In this document: positions 7,825 through 14,755 of the stretch, in pieces
Layout of the letters: each line of letters opens with the position of its first letter
Numbering within the stretch: the first letter of the stretch is position 1
NCBI GenBank assembly: GCA_937892695.1
Contig: CALBJK010000226.1
Coordinates: 1 to 29,815, forward strand
Reading direction: 5' to 3'
DNA length: 29,815 nt
From: an uncultured Prevotella sp.
Lineage (GTDB): Bacteria > Bacteroidota > Bacteroidia > Bacteroidales > Bacteroidaceae
Notes under the pieces: generated by a model
The model's input: only the letters and a program-made list of their open reading frames with translations
The model's database searches: none
Told to the model about the DNA's origin: nothing
Made by a program: the position numbers and the translations under genes

Positions 7825-9027
7825 ATGGAATCGATAAAGGAAATCTACAGAATAGGCAAAGGACCTTCGAGCAGCCACACAATGGGACCGCAGAAGGCCG
7901 CACAGATTTTTTATGACCATAACGCAGAAGCACAGAGGATAGATGTCACACTTTACGGTAGCCTCGCTGCTACCGGACGAGGGCACATGACCGACGTGAT
8001 AATAGAAGAAACTCTTTCCAGTGTGTCCAAGGTGAATATTATATGGAAGCCGTCTGTCTATCTTCCTTTCCACCCCAACGGAATGTCTTTTACATCTTAC
8101 GACAACGAAGGACACCAGACCGACACATGGACGGTCTACAGCGTAGGCGGCGGTGCACTGTCTGAGGGAGAAGAACATCGTTGGTTGCCCGAGCGCAAAG
8201 AAATATACGAAGCTAAAAGTCTGACCGAGATTATGAACTGGTGCGACAAGACAGGACGCAGTTACTGGGAATATGTCAAGGAAAACGAGGACAGCGACAT
8301 TTGGGATTACCTGATGGAGGTATGGAAAACGATGCAGGAAGCAGTCAAACGAGGCATCGACCATGAAGGTGCACTGCCAGGGCCTCTCAATCTGCCACGC
8401 AAAGCTCCCACTTACTATGTGAAAGCCCGTGGATACAAGCAGTCGCTCCAGTCACGCGGTCTGGTCTATGCCTACGCTCTGGCCGTGAGCGAAGAAAACG
8501 CTTCGGGCGGAACTATCGTCACAGCTCCCACTTGCGGGTCGTGCGGAGTAATGCCTGCCGTTCTCTACCATCTGGCCAAAGGCCATGACTTCAGCGACAT
8601 GCGCATTCTTCATGCCCTAGCTACAGCCGGTATTTTTGGAAATATAGTAAAGACAAACGCCTCTATCTCGGGTGCTGACGTAGGCTGCCAAGGTGAAGTA
8701 GGCGTGGCGTGTGCCATGGCTGCAGCAGCCGTAAGCCAGTTGTTCGGCGGTTCGCCGACCCAGATAGAATATGCTGCAGAAATGGGACTGGAACATCATC
8801 TGGGTATGACATGCGACCCGGTGTGCGGACTAGTCCAGATTCCATGTATCGAGCGTAACGCCTTCGCCGCCACCCGCGCCCTGGATGCGAACCTCTACGC
8901 CGCTTTCTCTGACGGCAAGCACCGTGTATCGTTCGACCGCGTAGTTAGAGTGATGAAGCAGACCGGGCACGACCTTCCATCACTATACAAGGAGACAAGT
9001 GAAGGAGGACTGGCCAAGGAATTCTGA
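7825..9027 (+). CDS. sdaA: L-serine dehydratase, one-chain iron-sulfur type
   Basis: The 400-residue enzyme converts L-serine to pyruvate and ammonia using an oxygen-sensitive [4Fe-4S] cluster. It is the single-chain form: an N-terminal beta domain (with GPSSSHTMGP, residues 13-22) is fused to the catalytic alpha domain (from about residue 130). Likely cluster cysteines are C288 (GADVGCQGEVG), C330 (MTCDPVCG) and C341 (IPCIERN); the spacing of 42 and 11 residues fits the family. C237 and C240 form an additional CGSC motif conserved in the alpha domain, and C334 is also present. The start is consistent with the MxSIKEIYxIGxGPSSSHT family N-terminus. The nearby ATG at 7808 is out of frame. The gene is divergent from spt, which also uses serine. 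A structured inverted repeat follows the stop. Confidence 0.93.
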   Translation: MESIKEIYRIGKGPSSSHTMGPQKAAQIFYDHNAEAQRIDVTLYGSLAATGRGHMTDVIIEETLSSVSKVNIIWKPSVYLPFHPNGMSFTSYDNEGHQTDTWTVYSVGGGALSEGEEHRWLPERKEIYEAKSLTEIMNWCDKTGRSYWEYVKENEDSDIWDYLMEVWKTMQEAVKRGIDHEGALPGPLNLPRKAPTYYVKARGYKQSLQSRGLVYAYALAVSEENASGGTIVTAPTCGSCGVMPAVLYHLAKGHDFSDMRILHALATAGIFGNIVKTNASISGADVGCQGEVGVACAMAAAAVSQLFGGSPTQIEYAAEMGLEHHLGMTCDPVCGLVQIPCIERNAFAATRALDANLYAAFSDGKHRVSFDRVVRVMKQTGHDLPSLYKETSEGGLAKEF

Positions 9028-9036
9028 AAACGCCAA

Positions 9037-9102
9037 CGGCCGCCGATATTGGATTCGCAAGGAGTGGACATTTGCCACACCCCAAACCTGTACCGGCGGC
9101 CG
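9037..9102. repeat. GC-rich imperfect inverted repeat after sdaA
   Basis: CGGCCGCCG (9037-9045) pairs with CGGCGGCCG (9094-9102), and TA/TA continues inward past one mismatch. Inside the loop TTGG (9049-9052) can pair with CCAA (9082-9085), and GTGG (9064-9067) with CCAC (9075-9078), giving a three-tier stem. It begins 10 nt after the sdaA stop. No U-tract follows, so it is not a standard terminator; it may be a 3' stabiliser or a structured RNA element. Confidence 0.6.
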
Positions 9103-9811
9103 CCAAAGATACCAACAAACTACTAACTGATTGTCACCACTGCATATTCGGATCGCGTGCCGATACGAAATTTGCCACTCTGAAACCAAGGCCGCGAGTC
9201 ACAAGAATATCTTTTATTGATTGAATATCAACGAATCAAGTACTGAAGTTTCCCACCACTCTATAATCAGAGAGTAAGCACTGTAAACTGTCCTAACACT
9301 CTGAAAAAAGGGGTTTTAACATTTACATGAATTGTGTTTCCATTAGTTATATTGACTATCATCTGTAATATTCCCGATTAATTGTGAGTGGAAACTTTAC
9401 TCTGACAAAAAAATTACCGATATGAAGAAATGCATGCTCGCATTGCCGCTATATAAAAACAATATCTGTAAGTATTACGCAAACTACTTGTAGTAAAGAA
9501 CTTGCAAAAAACAAAGCTAAAACGAAACATACGTTCTTTTGTATGCCATCACTCCAAATTTCAGAAGACCTGTATTTATCGTGGAAATGAGGCATAATGT
9601 GAAAAATACCACTGAACGGAGTGATGTTGCCAGATTTTATTGCTACCTTTGTCTTGTCAGGAGATTCACTTGTTTTGTTCTGCATCACCAATATTGGCAG
9701 AACATCCGGCACTTGTCAGGGCAATTCTTTTTGCCAGTAACACAACCGGAATTATTGTCCAATTCATACATGGCAAGCAAACATAACTGATAGTCAGAAA
9801 TTTACAACAAT
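9103..9811. other. Long intergenic region with no convincing gene
   Basis: These 700 A/T-rich nucleotides between sdaA and cmk have no ORF with family-like composition. Contents I can point to: an imperfect inverted repeat, AAGTTTCC-CAC-CACTC (9246-9261) against GAGTGGAAACTT (9386-9397); a 23-codon frame at 9422-9493 (MKKCMLALPLYK...) with no support; and a TACCTTTG box at 9644-9651 that could drive cmk, although no -33 box is at the right distance. It may be a decayed gene or a regulatory region. Confidence 0.5.
9644..9651 (+). promoter_or_regulatory. Possible -7 box upstream of cmk
   Basis: TACCTTTG matches TAnnTTTG exactly. The nearest TTG (9627-9629) lies only 14 nt upstream, shorter than the usual 19-20, so this is a weak call. 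The leader would be about 150 nt. Confidence 0.35.
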
Positions 9812-10507
9812 ATGAAAAAAATCACGATAGCCATTGACGGTTTCTCGTCATGTGGCAAAAGCACAATGGCCAAAGACTTGGCCAAAGAAATAGGTTATGT
9901 CTATGTCGACACCGGAGCAATGTATCGGTCGGTCACACTGTTCGCCATGCGTCACGGACTGTTCACATCTGACGGAAAAATTGATGCCGGGTCTTTGTCT
10001 CGCCAGATGGACAACGTAGAGATTTCATTCCGGCTCGACCCACCAACCGGCAGCCCCATTACATACCTTAACGGTGAGAACGTAGAGAAAGAAATACGCT
10101 CACTCGCCGTATCCGAGCACGTCAGCACCATAGCCGCACTGTCTTTCGTCCGCGAAGCACTCGTAAGACAACAGCAACGCATGGGGCGTAACAAGGGCAT
10201 TGTCATGGATGGGCGCGACATAGGCACAGTAGTTTTCCCTGATGCCGAACTGAAGATTTTCGTCACAGCCAGTGCCGACATACGTGCCCGCCGACGTTAC
10301 GAAGAACTGAAAGAAAAAGGTATGCCTGCCGACTACGACGAAATACTCAAGAACGTGGAACACCGCGACTACATCGACACCCACCGCGAAGTATCCCCCT
10401 TGAAAAAGGCTCCCGATGCAATAACGCTGGACAACAGCCATATGTCTATAGCCGAACAGAAACAATGGTTGCTCGACCGCTACCGTGAAATGGCAGGACA
10501 AGCATAG
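9812..10507 (+). CDS. cmk: Cytidylate kinase
   Basis: The 231-residue protein is a bacterial CMP kinase, phosphorylating CMP and dCMP with ATP in pyrimidine nucleotide recycling. The P-loop GFSSCGKST (residues 10-18) replaces the commoner GPAGSGKST, as in other Bacteroidetes. Next come the YVDTGAMYR substrate-binding segment, the MDGRDIGTVVFPDA motif, ARRRYEELKEKG in the lid and a second DxR-type segment near VEHRDYIDTHREVSPL. Length fits the family. The start is directly supported by the MKKITIAIDG N-terminus. It stands alone between a gene-poor stretch and convergent groEL. Confidence 0.95.
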   Translation: MKKITIAIDGFSSCGKSTMAKDLAKEIGYVYVDTGAMYRSVTLFAMRHGLFTSDGKIDAGSLSRQMDNVEISFRLDPPTGSPITYLNGENVEKEIRSLAVSEHVSTIAALSFVREALVRQQQRMGRNKGIVMDGRDIGTVVFPDAELKIFVTASADIRARRRYEELKEKGMPADYDEILKNVEHRDYIDTHREVSPLKKAPDAITLDNSHMSIAEQKQWLLDRYREMAGQA

Positions 10508-10524
10508 TAGGGCAGGATAAATCC

Positions 10525-10584
10525 TTAACCCAAAATCGGCCGTCAGAATGACAAGGTAGCGTTCTGACGACCGATTTTGGTTAA
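10525..10584. terminator. Long hairpin between cmk and groEL
   Basis: Positions 10525-10548 and 10562-10584 form a 22-bp stem with one bulged C and one C/A mismatch around a 13-nt loop. It lies 17 nt after the cmk stop. The right arm ends in GGTTAA without a clean U-tract, so it probably acts together with the next hairpin. Confidence 0.7.
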
Positions 10585-10591
10585 ACATAAT

Positions 10592-10638
10592 AAAAGGAAA
10601 GAGGAACACGCTTATTGGTGAATTCCTCTTTCCCTTTT
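10592..10638. terminator. Second hairpin, shared terminator of cmk and groEL
   Basis: AAAAGGAAAGAGGAA (10592-10606) pairs with 10623-10638 with a single bulged C and a 16-nt loop. The arms are A-rich on the left and T-rich on the right, giving U-rich ends on both strands. It is 40 nt beyond the groEL stop and 85 nt beyond the cmk stop, so it can serve both convergent genes. Confidence 0.75.
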
Positions 10639-10678
10639 ATTTATTCTAATTTCTGTTTATTGCTTAGCTTCCGCAGCA

Positions 10679-12307
10679 TTACATCATGCCGCCCATACCT
10701 GGCTGCCCCATCGGCATAGCCGGCTTCTCTTCTGGCTTGTCACAGATGAGACACTCTGTAGTGAGGAACATGCCAGCAATAGAAGCGGCGTTCTCCAAAG
10801 CTACACGGGCAACCTTAGCCGGATCGATGACTCCATCTTTGCGCAGGTCTTCGTAAACGTCCTTACGGGCATTGTAACCGAAGTCGCCCTTACCTTCACG
10901 AACTTTCTGTACAACGACAGCACCTTCGCCGCCAGCGTTGGCTACAATCTGGCGCAGAGGCTCTTCGATGGCGCGCTCGACGATATTTATGCCGGTCTGC
11001 TCGTCAGCATTGTCACCCTTCAAGTCCTGAAGTTTCTCCAAAGCACGGATGTAAGTAGTGCCACCGCCTACGACAACACCTTCTTCTACGGCTGCACGTG
11101 TAGCGCAGAGAGCGTCATCGACACGGTCTTTCTTTTCCTTCATTTCTACTTCGCTGTTAGCACCTACATAGAGAACAGCTACGCCACCAGCGAGCTTTGC
11201 AAGACGCTCCTGCAGCTTCTCCTTGTCGTAAGAGCTTGTAGTGTTGGCTATCTCGTTCTTTATCTGGGCTATACGGTCAGCTATAAGCTTCTTGTCACCT
11301 GCACCCTTAACGATGGTTGTAGTGTCCTTGTTGACAGTCACCTTGTCGCACGTACCGCACATTTCAAGCGTTGCCTTGTCGAGAGTCAGACCCTTCTCTT
11401 CGCTGATGACAACACCACCGGTCAGAGTAGCGATATCTTCAAGCATGGCCTTACGACGGTCACCGAAGCCAGGTGCTTTGACTGCGCAAATCTTCAATCC
11501 GCCACGCAGACGGTTGACAACCAGTGTGGTGAGTGCTTCAGAGTCGACATCCTCGGCGATGACGAGCATCGGACGACCGCTCTCTGCAGCGGGTTGCAGG
11601 ATGGGCAGGAAATCTTTAAGATTGCTTATCTTCTTATCATAGATAAGTATGTAAGGATTCTCCATCACACATTCCATCTTGTCGGCATCAGTAACGAAGT
11701 AGCCGCTCAGATAGCCACGGTCGAATTGCATTCCCTCAACGACACCGATACTGGTGTCACGGCTCTTGCTTTCCTCGATGGTGATGACACCGTCCTTAGA
11801 TACCTTACGCATAGCGTCGGCAATGAGCTTACCTATTTCGGGGTCATTGTTTGCCGAAACGGTAGCTACCTGCTCTATCTTGTCGTAGTTATCCTCTACC
11901 TGTTCGGCATTCTCCTTAATATAGTCGACCACAGCAGCGACTGCTTTGTCGATACCGCGCTTCAAATCCATAGGATTAGCACCTGCTGTTACGTTTTTCA
12001 GACCTTCTGTAACGATGGCCTGAGTCAAAATTGTAGCTGTCGTAGTTCCATCACCTGCGTCGTCGCCGGTCTTGCTGGCAACGCTCTTGACAAGCTGTGC
12101 GCCAGTGTTCTCGAACTTGTCTTCGAGTTCCACTTCCTTGGCTACGGTAACACCGTCCTTGGTAATCTGAGGAGCACCGAACTTCTTCTCGATGACAACG
12201 TTGCGTCCTTTAGGACCGAGAGTCACCTTCACTGCGTTAGCCAACTGGTCAACTCCTTTCTTGAGGAGATCGCGGGCTTCAATATTGAATTTTATTTCTT
12301 TAGCCAT
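10679..12307 (-). CDS. groEL: Chaperonin GroEL (60 kDa)
   Basis: The 542-residue protein is a standard group I chaperonin subunit, which forms the 14-mer folding chamber and works with GroES. Visible landmarks are the N-terminal MAKEIKFN, nucleotide-binding LGPKGRNV and GDGTTTAT, the apical-domain segment around EDVDSEALTTLVVNRLRG, and VVGGGTTYIRA. The tail ends in the usual glycine-methionine repeat, GQPGMGGMM. Length is typical. It follows groES by 40 nt on the same strand. Regulation is probably from the sigma-54-like site upstream of groES. Confidence 0.99.
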   Translation of the reverse strand: MAKEIKFNIEARDLLKKGVDQLANAVKVTLGPKGRNVVIEKKFGAPQITKDGVTVAKEVELEDKFENTGAQLVKSVASKTGDDAGDGTTTATILTQAIVTEGLKNVTAGANPMDLKRGIDKAVAAVVDYIKENAEQVEDNYDKIEQVATVSANNDPEIGKLIADAMRKVSKDGVITIEESKSRDTSIGVVEGMQFDRGYLSGYFVTDADKMECVMENPYILIYDKKISNLKDFLPILQPAAESGRPMLVIAEDVDSEALTTLVVNRLRGGLKICAVKAPGFGDRRKAMLEDIATLTGGVVISEEKGLTLDKATLEMCGTCDKVTVNKDTTTIVKGAGDKKLIADRIAQIKNEIANTTSSYDKEKLQERLAKLAGGVAVLYVGANSEVEMKEKKDRVDDALCATRAAVEEGVVVGGGTTYIRALEKLQDLKGDNADEQTGINIVERAIEEPLRQIVANAGGEGAVVVQKVREGKGDFGYNARKDVYEDLRKDGVIDPAKVARVALENAASIAGMFLTTECLICDKPEEKPAMPMGQPGMGGMM

Positions 12308-12347
12308 TTTATGTATTCCTTATTGTTTATTGTAAGACTTCTGATGA

Positions 12348-12623
12348 TTATTTTTTATTGACAACTGCGAGAACATCGCTCTGACGCATGATAAGATATT
12401 TCACACCTTCATACTCCAGCTCTGTACCCGAATATTTGCCGTACAGAATCTCGTCACCCTCTTTGAGAACCATTGCCTCGTCTTTTGTACCTTGGCCTAC
12501 GGCTACAATCTTACCGTGTTGAGGTTTCTCTTGAGCTGTATCCGGGATAATAATTCCTCCGACTTTTTCTTCAGCCGGTGCGGGGAGCACCAGCACTCTG
12601 TCTGCTAATGGTTTGATATTCAT
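12348..12623 (-). CDS. groES: Co-chaperonin GroES (10 kDa)
   Basis: The 91-residue protein is the heptameric lid of the GroEL chamber. It shows the family's N-terminal PLADRVLV, the mobile loop with GGIIIPDTA that docks onto GroEL, the VGQGT turn and the DEILYGKYSGTEL segment. It is the first gene of the groESL operon. The upstream leader lacks a TAnnTTTG box but has a sigma-54-like element at 12719-12734. Confidence 0.98.
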   Translation of the reverse strand: MNIKPLADRVLVLPAPAEEKVGGIIIPDTAQEKPQHGKIVAVGQGTKDEAMVLKEGDEILYGKYSGTELEYEGVKYLIMRQSDVLAVVNKK

Positions 12624-12718
12624 AGTCTTATCTTTTAATTGTTATTAATCGTTTATATTTTTTCTGACTCCAGACCGTCCACCTTTTTCTGCGACTTGTC
12701 TTTTGTCACTCTTCCTTC

Positions 12719-12734
12719 TGCTAAAACCGTGCCA
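12719..12734 (-). promoter_or_regulatory. Sigma-54-like -24/-12 promoter of groESL
   Basis: The minus strand reads TGGCACGGTTTTAGCA. It matches the sigma-54 consensus TGGCACGRNNNTTGCW except for A in place of one T at the -12 element. The invariant GG and GC lie exactly 12 nt apart. Transcription would begin near 12708, leaving a leader of about 85 nt. I found neither TAnnTTTG nor a CIRCE repeat in the leader. Confidence 0.6.
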
Positions 12735-12754
12735 AAACAGCACGTCTGCCATAA

Positions 12755-12784
12755 CTGTCACACTTCCGCTGACAGTAGTGACAG
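12755..12784. promoter_or_regulatory. Inverted repeat, possible activator site upstream of groESL
   Basis: CTGTCAC (12755-12761) and GTGACAG (12778-12784) form a perfect 7-bp inverted repeat with a 16-bp spacer. A further GACAG lies inside at 12771-12775. It begins about 20 bp upstream of the -24 element, so it could be an enhancer-binding-protein site, although such sites usually lie farther away. Confidence 0.35.
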
Positions 12785-13082
12785 CGCGATGCCGGAAGGC
12801 AAACGCGGGCTGGATTGTCATATTCTTAGGCTAAGCCTTATTCTGACTTACTCCGCAACGAACAAGAAAATAAAAGCAGATAACACAAAGAAAAGAAAAG
12901 AAACAGTGTAGGCAAACAACCGTGAGATATCGGCAAGACAGTTCATGTCCTGCACCGACAAATATCAGTTAATTGGCGACAACATTGTTATGCCGTTATC
13001 CTCCAGGCTAAGAGAGCCGAATTATAGAGATAATCAATTTCATTATTGACAATTTTAATGCGTGTGTTTCGTGAAAAAAGAA

Positions 13083-13090
13083 TACCTTTG
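13083..13090 (+). promoter_or_regulatory. -7 box of rubrerythrin promoter
   Basis: TACCTTTG matches TAnnTTTG exactly and lies 25 nt before ATG 13116. No good TTTG is found 19-20 nt upstream; TTTC at 13067-13070 is too close. A start near 13097 rules out the longer in-frame ATG at 13062. Confidence 0.6.
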
Positions 13091-13115
13091 CAGTGCGATT
13101 AAAAATAACAACATT

Positions 13116-13658
13116 ATGAAAGATCTTAAAGGAACAAAGACAGAAAAGAACCTGCAGGATGCTTTTGCAGGTGAGTCACAAGCACGCAACAAGTACACCT
13201 ACTTCGCATCAAAAGCAAAGAAAGACGGTTACGAGCAGATAGCAGCTCTCTTTGAGGAAACTGCAAACAATGAGAAAGAACACGCCAAACTTTGGTTCAA
13301 ATATCTCGAAGGCGGCGAAATCAAGAGCACTCCCGAGAACCTTGCAGCAGCTGCTGCCGGCGAGAACTATGAGTGGACTGACATGTACGACCGTATGGCT
13401 AAGGAAGCTGAAGAAGAAGGCTTCAAGGAGATTGCAGCCAAATTCAGAATGGTAGGTGCAATCGAGAAGCATCACGAAGAGCGTTATCGCAAGCTGTTGA
13501 AAAACATCGACGACGCAGTAGTGTTCTCTCGCGAGGGCGACTGCGTATGGATTTGCCGCAACTGCGGACATGTAGTTGTAGGCCCGAAGGCTCCTAATAT
13601 TTGCCCGGTTTGCGGACACGCACAGAGCTTCTTCGAACTGAAGGCCGAGAATTATTAA
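13116..13658 (+). CDS. rbr: Rubrerythrin (peroxide reductase)
   Basis: The 180-residue protein joins an N-terminal ferritin-like four-helix domain holding a diiron site to a C-terminal rubredoxin-like domain. Diiron ligands appear in AGESQARNKY, EETANNEKEHAKLW and the second pair EEGFKEIAAKF and AIEKHHEERY. The rubredoxin-like iron is held by CRNCG and CPVCG (about residues 147-167). Rubrerythrin reduces hydrogen peroxide with electrons from NADH-linked carriers and is a major peroxide defence in anaerobes. The start MKDLKGTKTEKNL is the normal family N-terminus and lies downstream of the -7 box; a longer frame from 13062 is rejected. A strong terminator follows. Confidence 0.96.
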   Translation: MKDLKGTKTEKNLQDAFAGESQARNKYTYFASKAKKDGYEQIAALFEETANNEKEHAKLWFKYLEGGEIKSTPENLAAAAAGENYEWTDMYDRMAKEAEEEGFKEIAAKFRMVGAIEKHHEERYRKLLKNIDDAVVFSREGDCVWICRNCGHVVVGPKAPNICPVCGHAQSFFELKAENY

Positions 13659-13702
13659 TTCTTCTAATTCTTCAAATGTGATTTCGGAGCAATAAAACTA
13701 TA

Positions 13703-13740
13703 CTCCGTATCTTTTCATAAAGGAAAGATACGGAGCTTTT
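13703..13740 (+). terminator. Terminator of rubrerythrin gene
   Basis: CTCCGTATCTTT (13703-13714) and AAAGATACGGAG (13724-13735) form a perfect 12-bp stem with a 9-nt loop, followed by CTTTTT. An upstream CGGAG (13685-13689) could pair with the left arm as an alternative. The CDF gene starts 16 nt later, so it may depend on read-through. Confidence 0.88.
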
Positions 13741-13755
13741 TATATAATAAACGTT

Positions 13756-14664
13756 ATGGACAATACCATAAATAGTGGAGAAAGACAAAGAAAAATCAGC
13801 CATGTAACTTACGTCGGAAGTGCCGTTAATGTCGCATTAGTAGTATTCAAGTTCATAGCTGGAGTAGCCGGCAGAAGTACGGCTATGGTGGCTGATGCCG
13901 TGCATTCCATGTCTGATCTTTTGACTGACATAATTGTAATCGTATTCGTAAGGATATCAGAGAAGCCGCAAGATGCAACCCACGATTATGGACATGGCAA
14001 GTATGAGACACTCGCCACTCTTCTAATTGGGACAACTCTTCTGCTTGTCGGATTCGGAATAGCATCTGGCAGCATCAAAGGCATCATTTCGATACTTCAC
14101 GGAAATGCCCTACCCCGTCCAGGACTGATAGCCCTTATTGGAGCCTTTGTATCTATTGTCTCGAAAGAACTGCTTTTCCGCTATACGATAAGATATGGCA
14201 AGATGCTTAATTCGGAAGCAGTCATCGCCAATGCCTGGCATCATCGGAGCGATGCCTTCTCTTCTGTAGCTACAGCTGTGGGTATCGGAGGAGCAATTAT
14301 TCTGGGAGACAACTGGACAATACTCGACCCTTTGGCCGGATTGTTCATCTGCGTCTTCATCATCAAGACAGCCTACGGACTGATTAAACCCGCACTCGAC
14401 GAGCTGCTGGAAAAGTCGCTTCCTGCTGAAGTAGAAGACGAAATAGCAAAGATAGCGTGCGGAGTAGAAGGTGTGTCAAATATTCATGACATGAAAACCA
14501 GAAAGATAGGTGACTACTACTCCATCGAATTTTCAATTTGCATGGATGGAGATATAAAACTGAGATATGCCCATGCCGTAATCTCAGAGATAGAAAAAAG
14601 GTTGCGCGACCGTTATGGAGACCATACCTATATTCTCATTCATGAAGAACCGACAACGGTTTGA
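13756..14664 (+). CDS. Cation diffusion facilitator metal exporter
   Basis: The 302-residue protein is a CDF-family inner-membrane antiporter exporting divalent metals in exchange for protons. Six transmembrane helices span about residues 15-205, followed by a cytoplasmic C-terminal metal-binding domain. The transport-site motifs are H50xxxD54 (VADAVHSMSD) in helix 2 and H162xxxD166 (WHHRSD) in helix 5; the HDYGHGKYE loop follows helix 2. FieF/YiiP has Asp where H50 stands here, so the site is HD-HD as in zinc-selective members, suggesting zinc. It lies 16 nt after the rubrerythrin terminator, so part of its transcription may be linked to peroxide defence. Confidence 0.9.
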   Translation: MDNTINSGERQRKISHVTYVGSAVNVALVVFKFIAGVAGRSTAMVADAVHSMSDLLTDIIVIVFVRISEKPQDATHDYGHGKYETLATLLIGTTLLLVGFGIASGSIKGIISILHGNALPRPGLIALIGAFVSIVSKELLFRYTIRYGKMLNSEAVIANAWHHRSDAFSSVATAVGIGGAIILGDNWTILDPLAGLFICVFIIKTAYGLIKPALDELLEKSLPAEVEDEIAKIACGVEGVSNIHDMKTRKIGDYYSIEFSICMDGDIKLRYAHAVISEIEKRLRDRYGDHTYILIHEEPTTV

Positions 14665-14731
14665 CAACGCGATTAGCCGACAAGAACATACGCATTCCTG
14701 TCGGCTAATCTGGTGTCAGACCGTTGTTTTA
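14653..14731. terminator. Two-tier terminator between CDF gene and mrp
   Basis: An inner 12-bp stem, GATTAGCCGACA (14671-14682) with 14699-14710, is nested inside an outer stem, ACAACGGT-T-TGACA (14653-14666) with 14714-14727, with one mismatch. TTTTAT follows on the plus strand. The outer left arm includes the CDF stop codon. It lies between convergent genes. Confidence 0.8.
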
Positions 14732-14755
14732 TAAAACTTACAAACAAATAAGGAC

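Larger units (their letters stand above)
12624..13115. other. Divergent intergenic region groES / rubrerythrin
   Basis: This region of about 490 nt holds the groESL sigma-54-like site, the inverted repeat at 12755-12784, a small palindrome AGGCT-A-AGCCT at 12828-12838, and the rubrerythrin -7 box at 13083-13090. A 90-codon plus-strand frame at 12639-12911 crosses the groES promoter and has no recognisable family or start signal. Confidence 0.6.

Noticed and set aside
9422..9493. A 23-codon frame in the sdaA-cmk gap
   Set aside because: Too short to judge, no promoter or ribosome signal, unlike its neighbours in composition.
11594..12361. A 255-codon plus-strand frame opposite groEL
   Set aside because: It is antisense to groEL, extends into the groES-groEL gap and has no motif; it is a by-product of groEL codon bias.
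12624..12784. CIRCE heat-shock operator upstream of groES
   Set aside because: I looked for TTAGCACTC-N9-GAGTGCTAA and found nothing close; only TTAGCA and GAGTG fragments in unsuitable arrangement.
12639..12911. A 90-codon plus-strand frame opposite the groES leader
   Set aside because: It crosses the groESL promoter and has low-complexity, basic composition with no family likeness.
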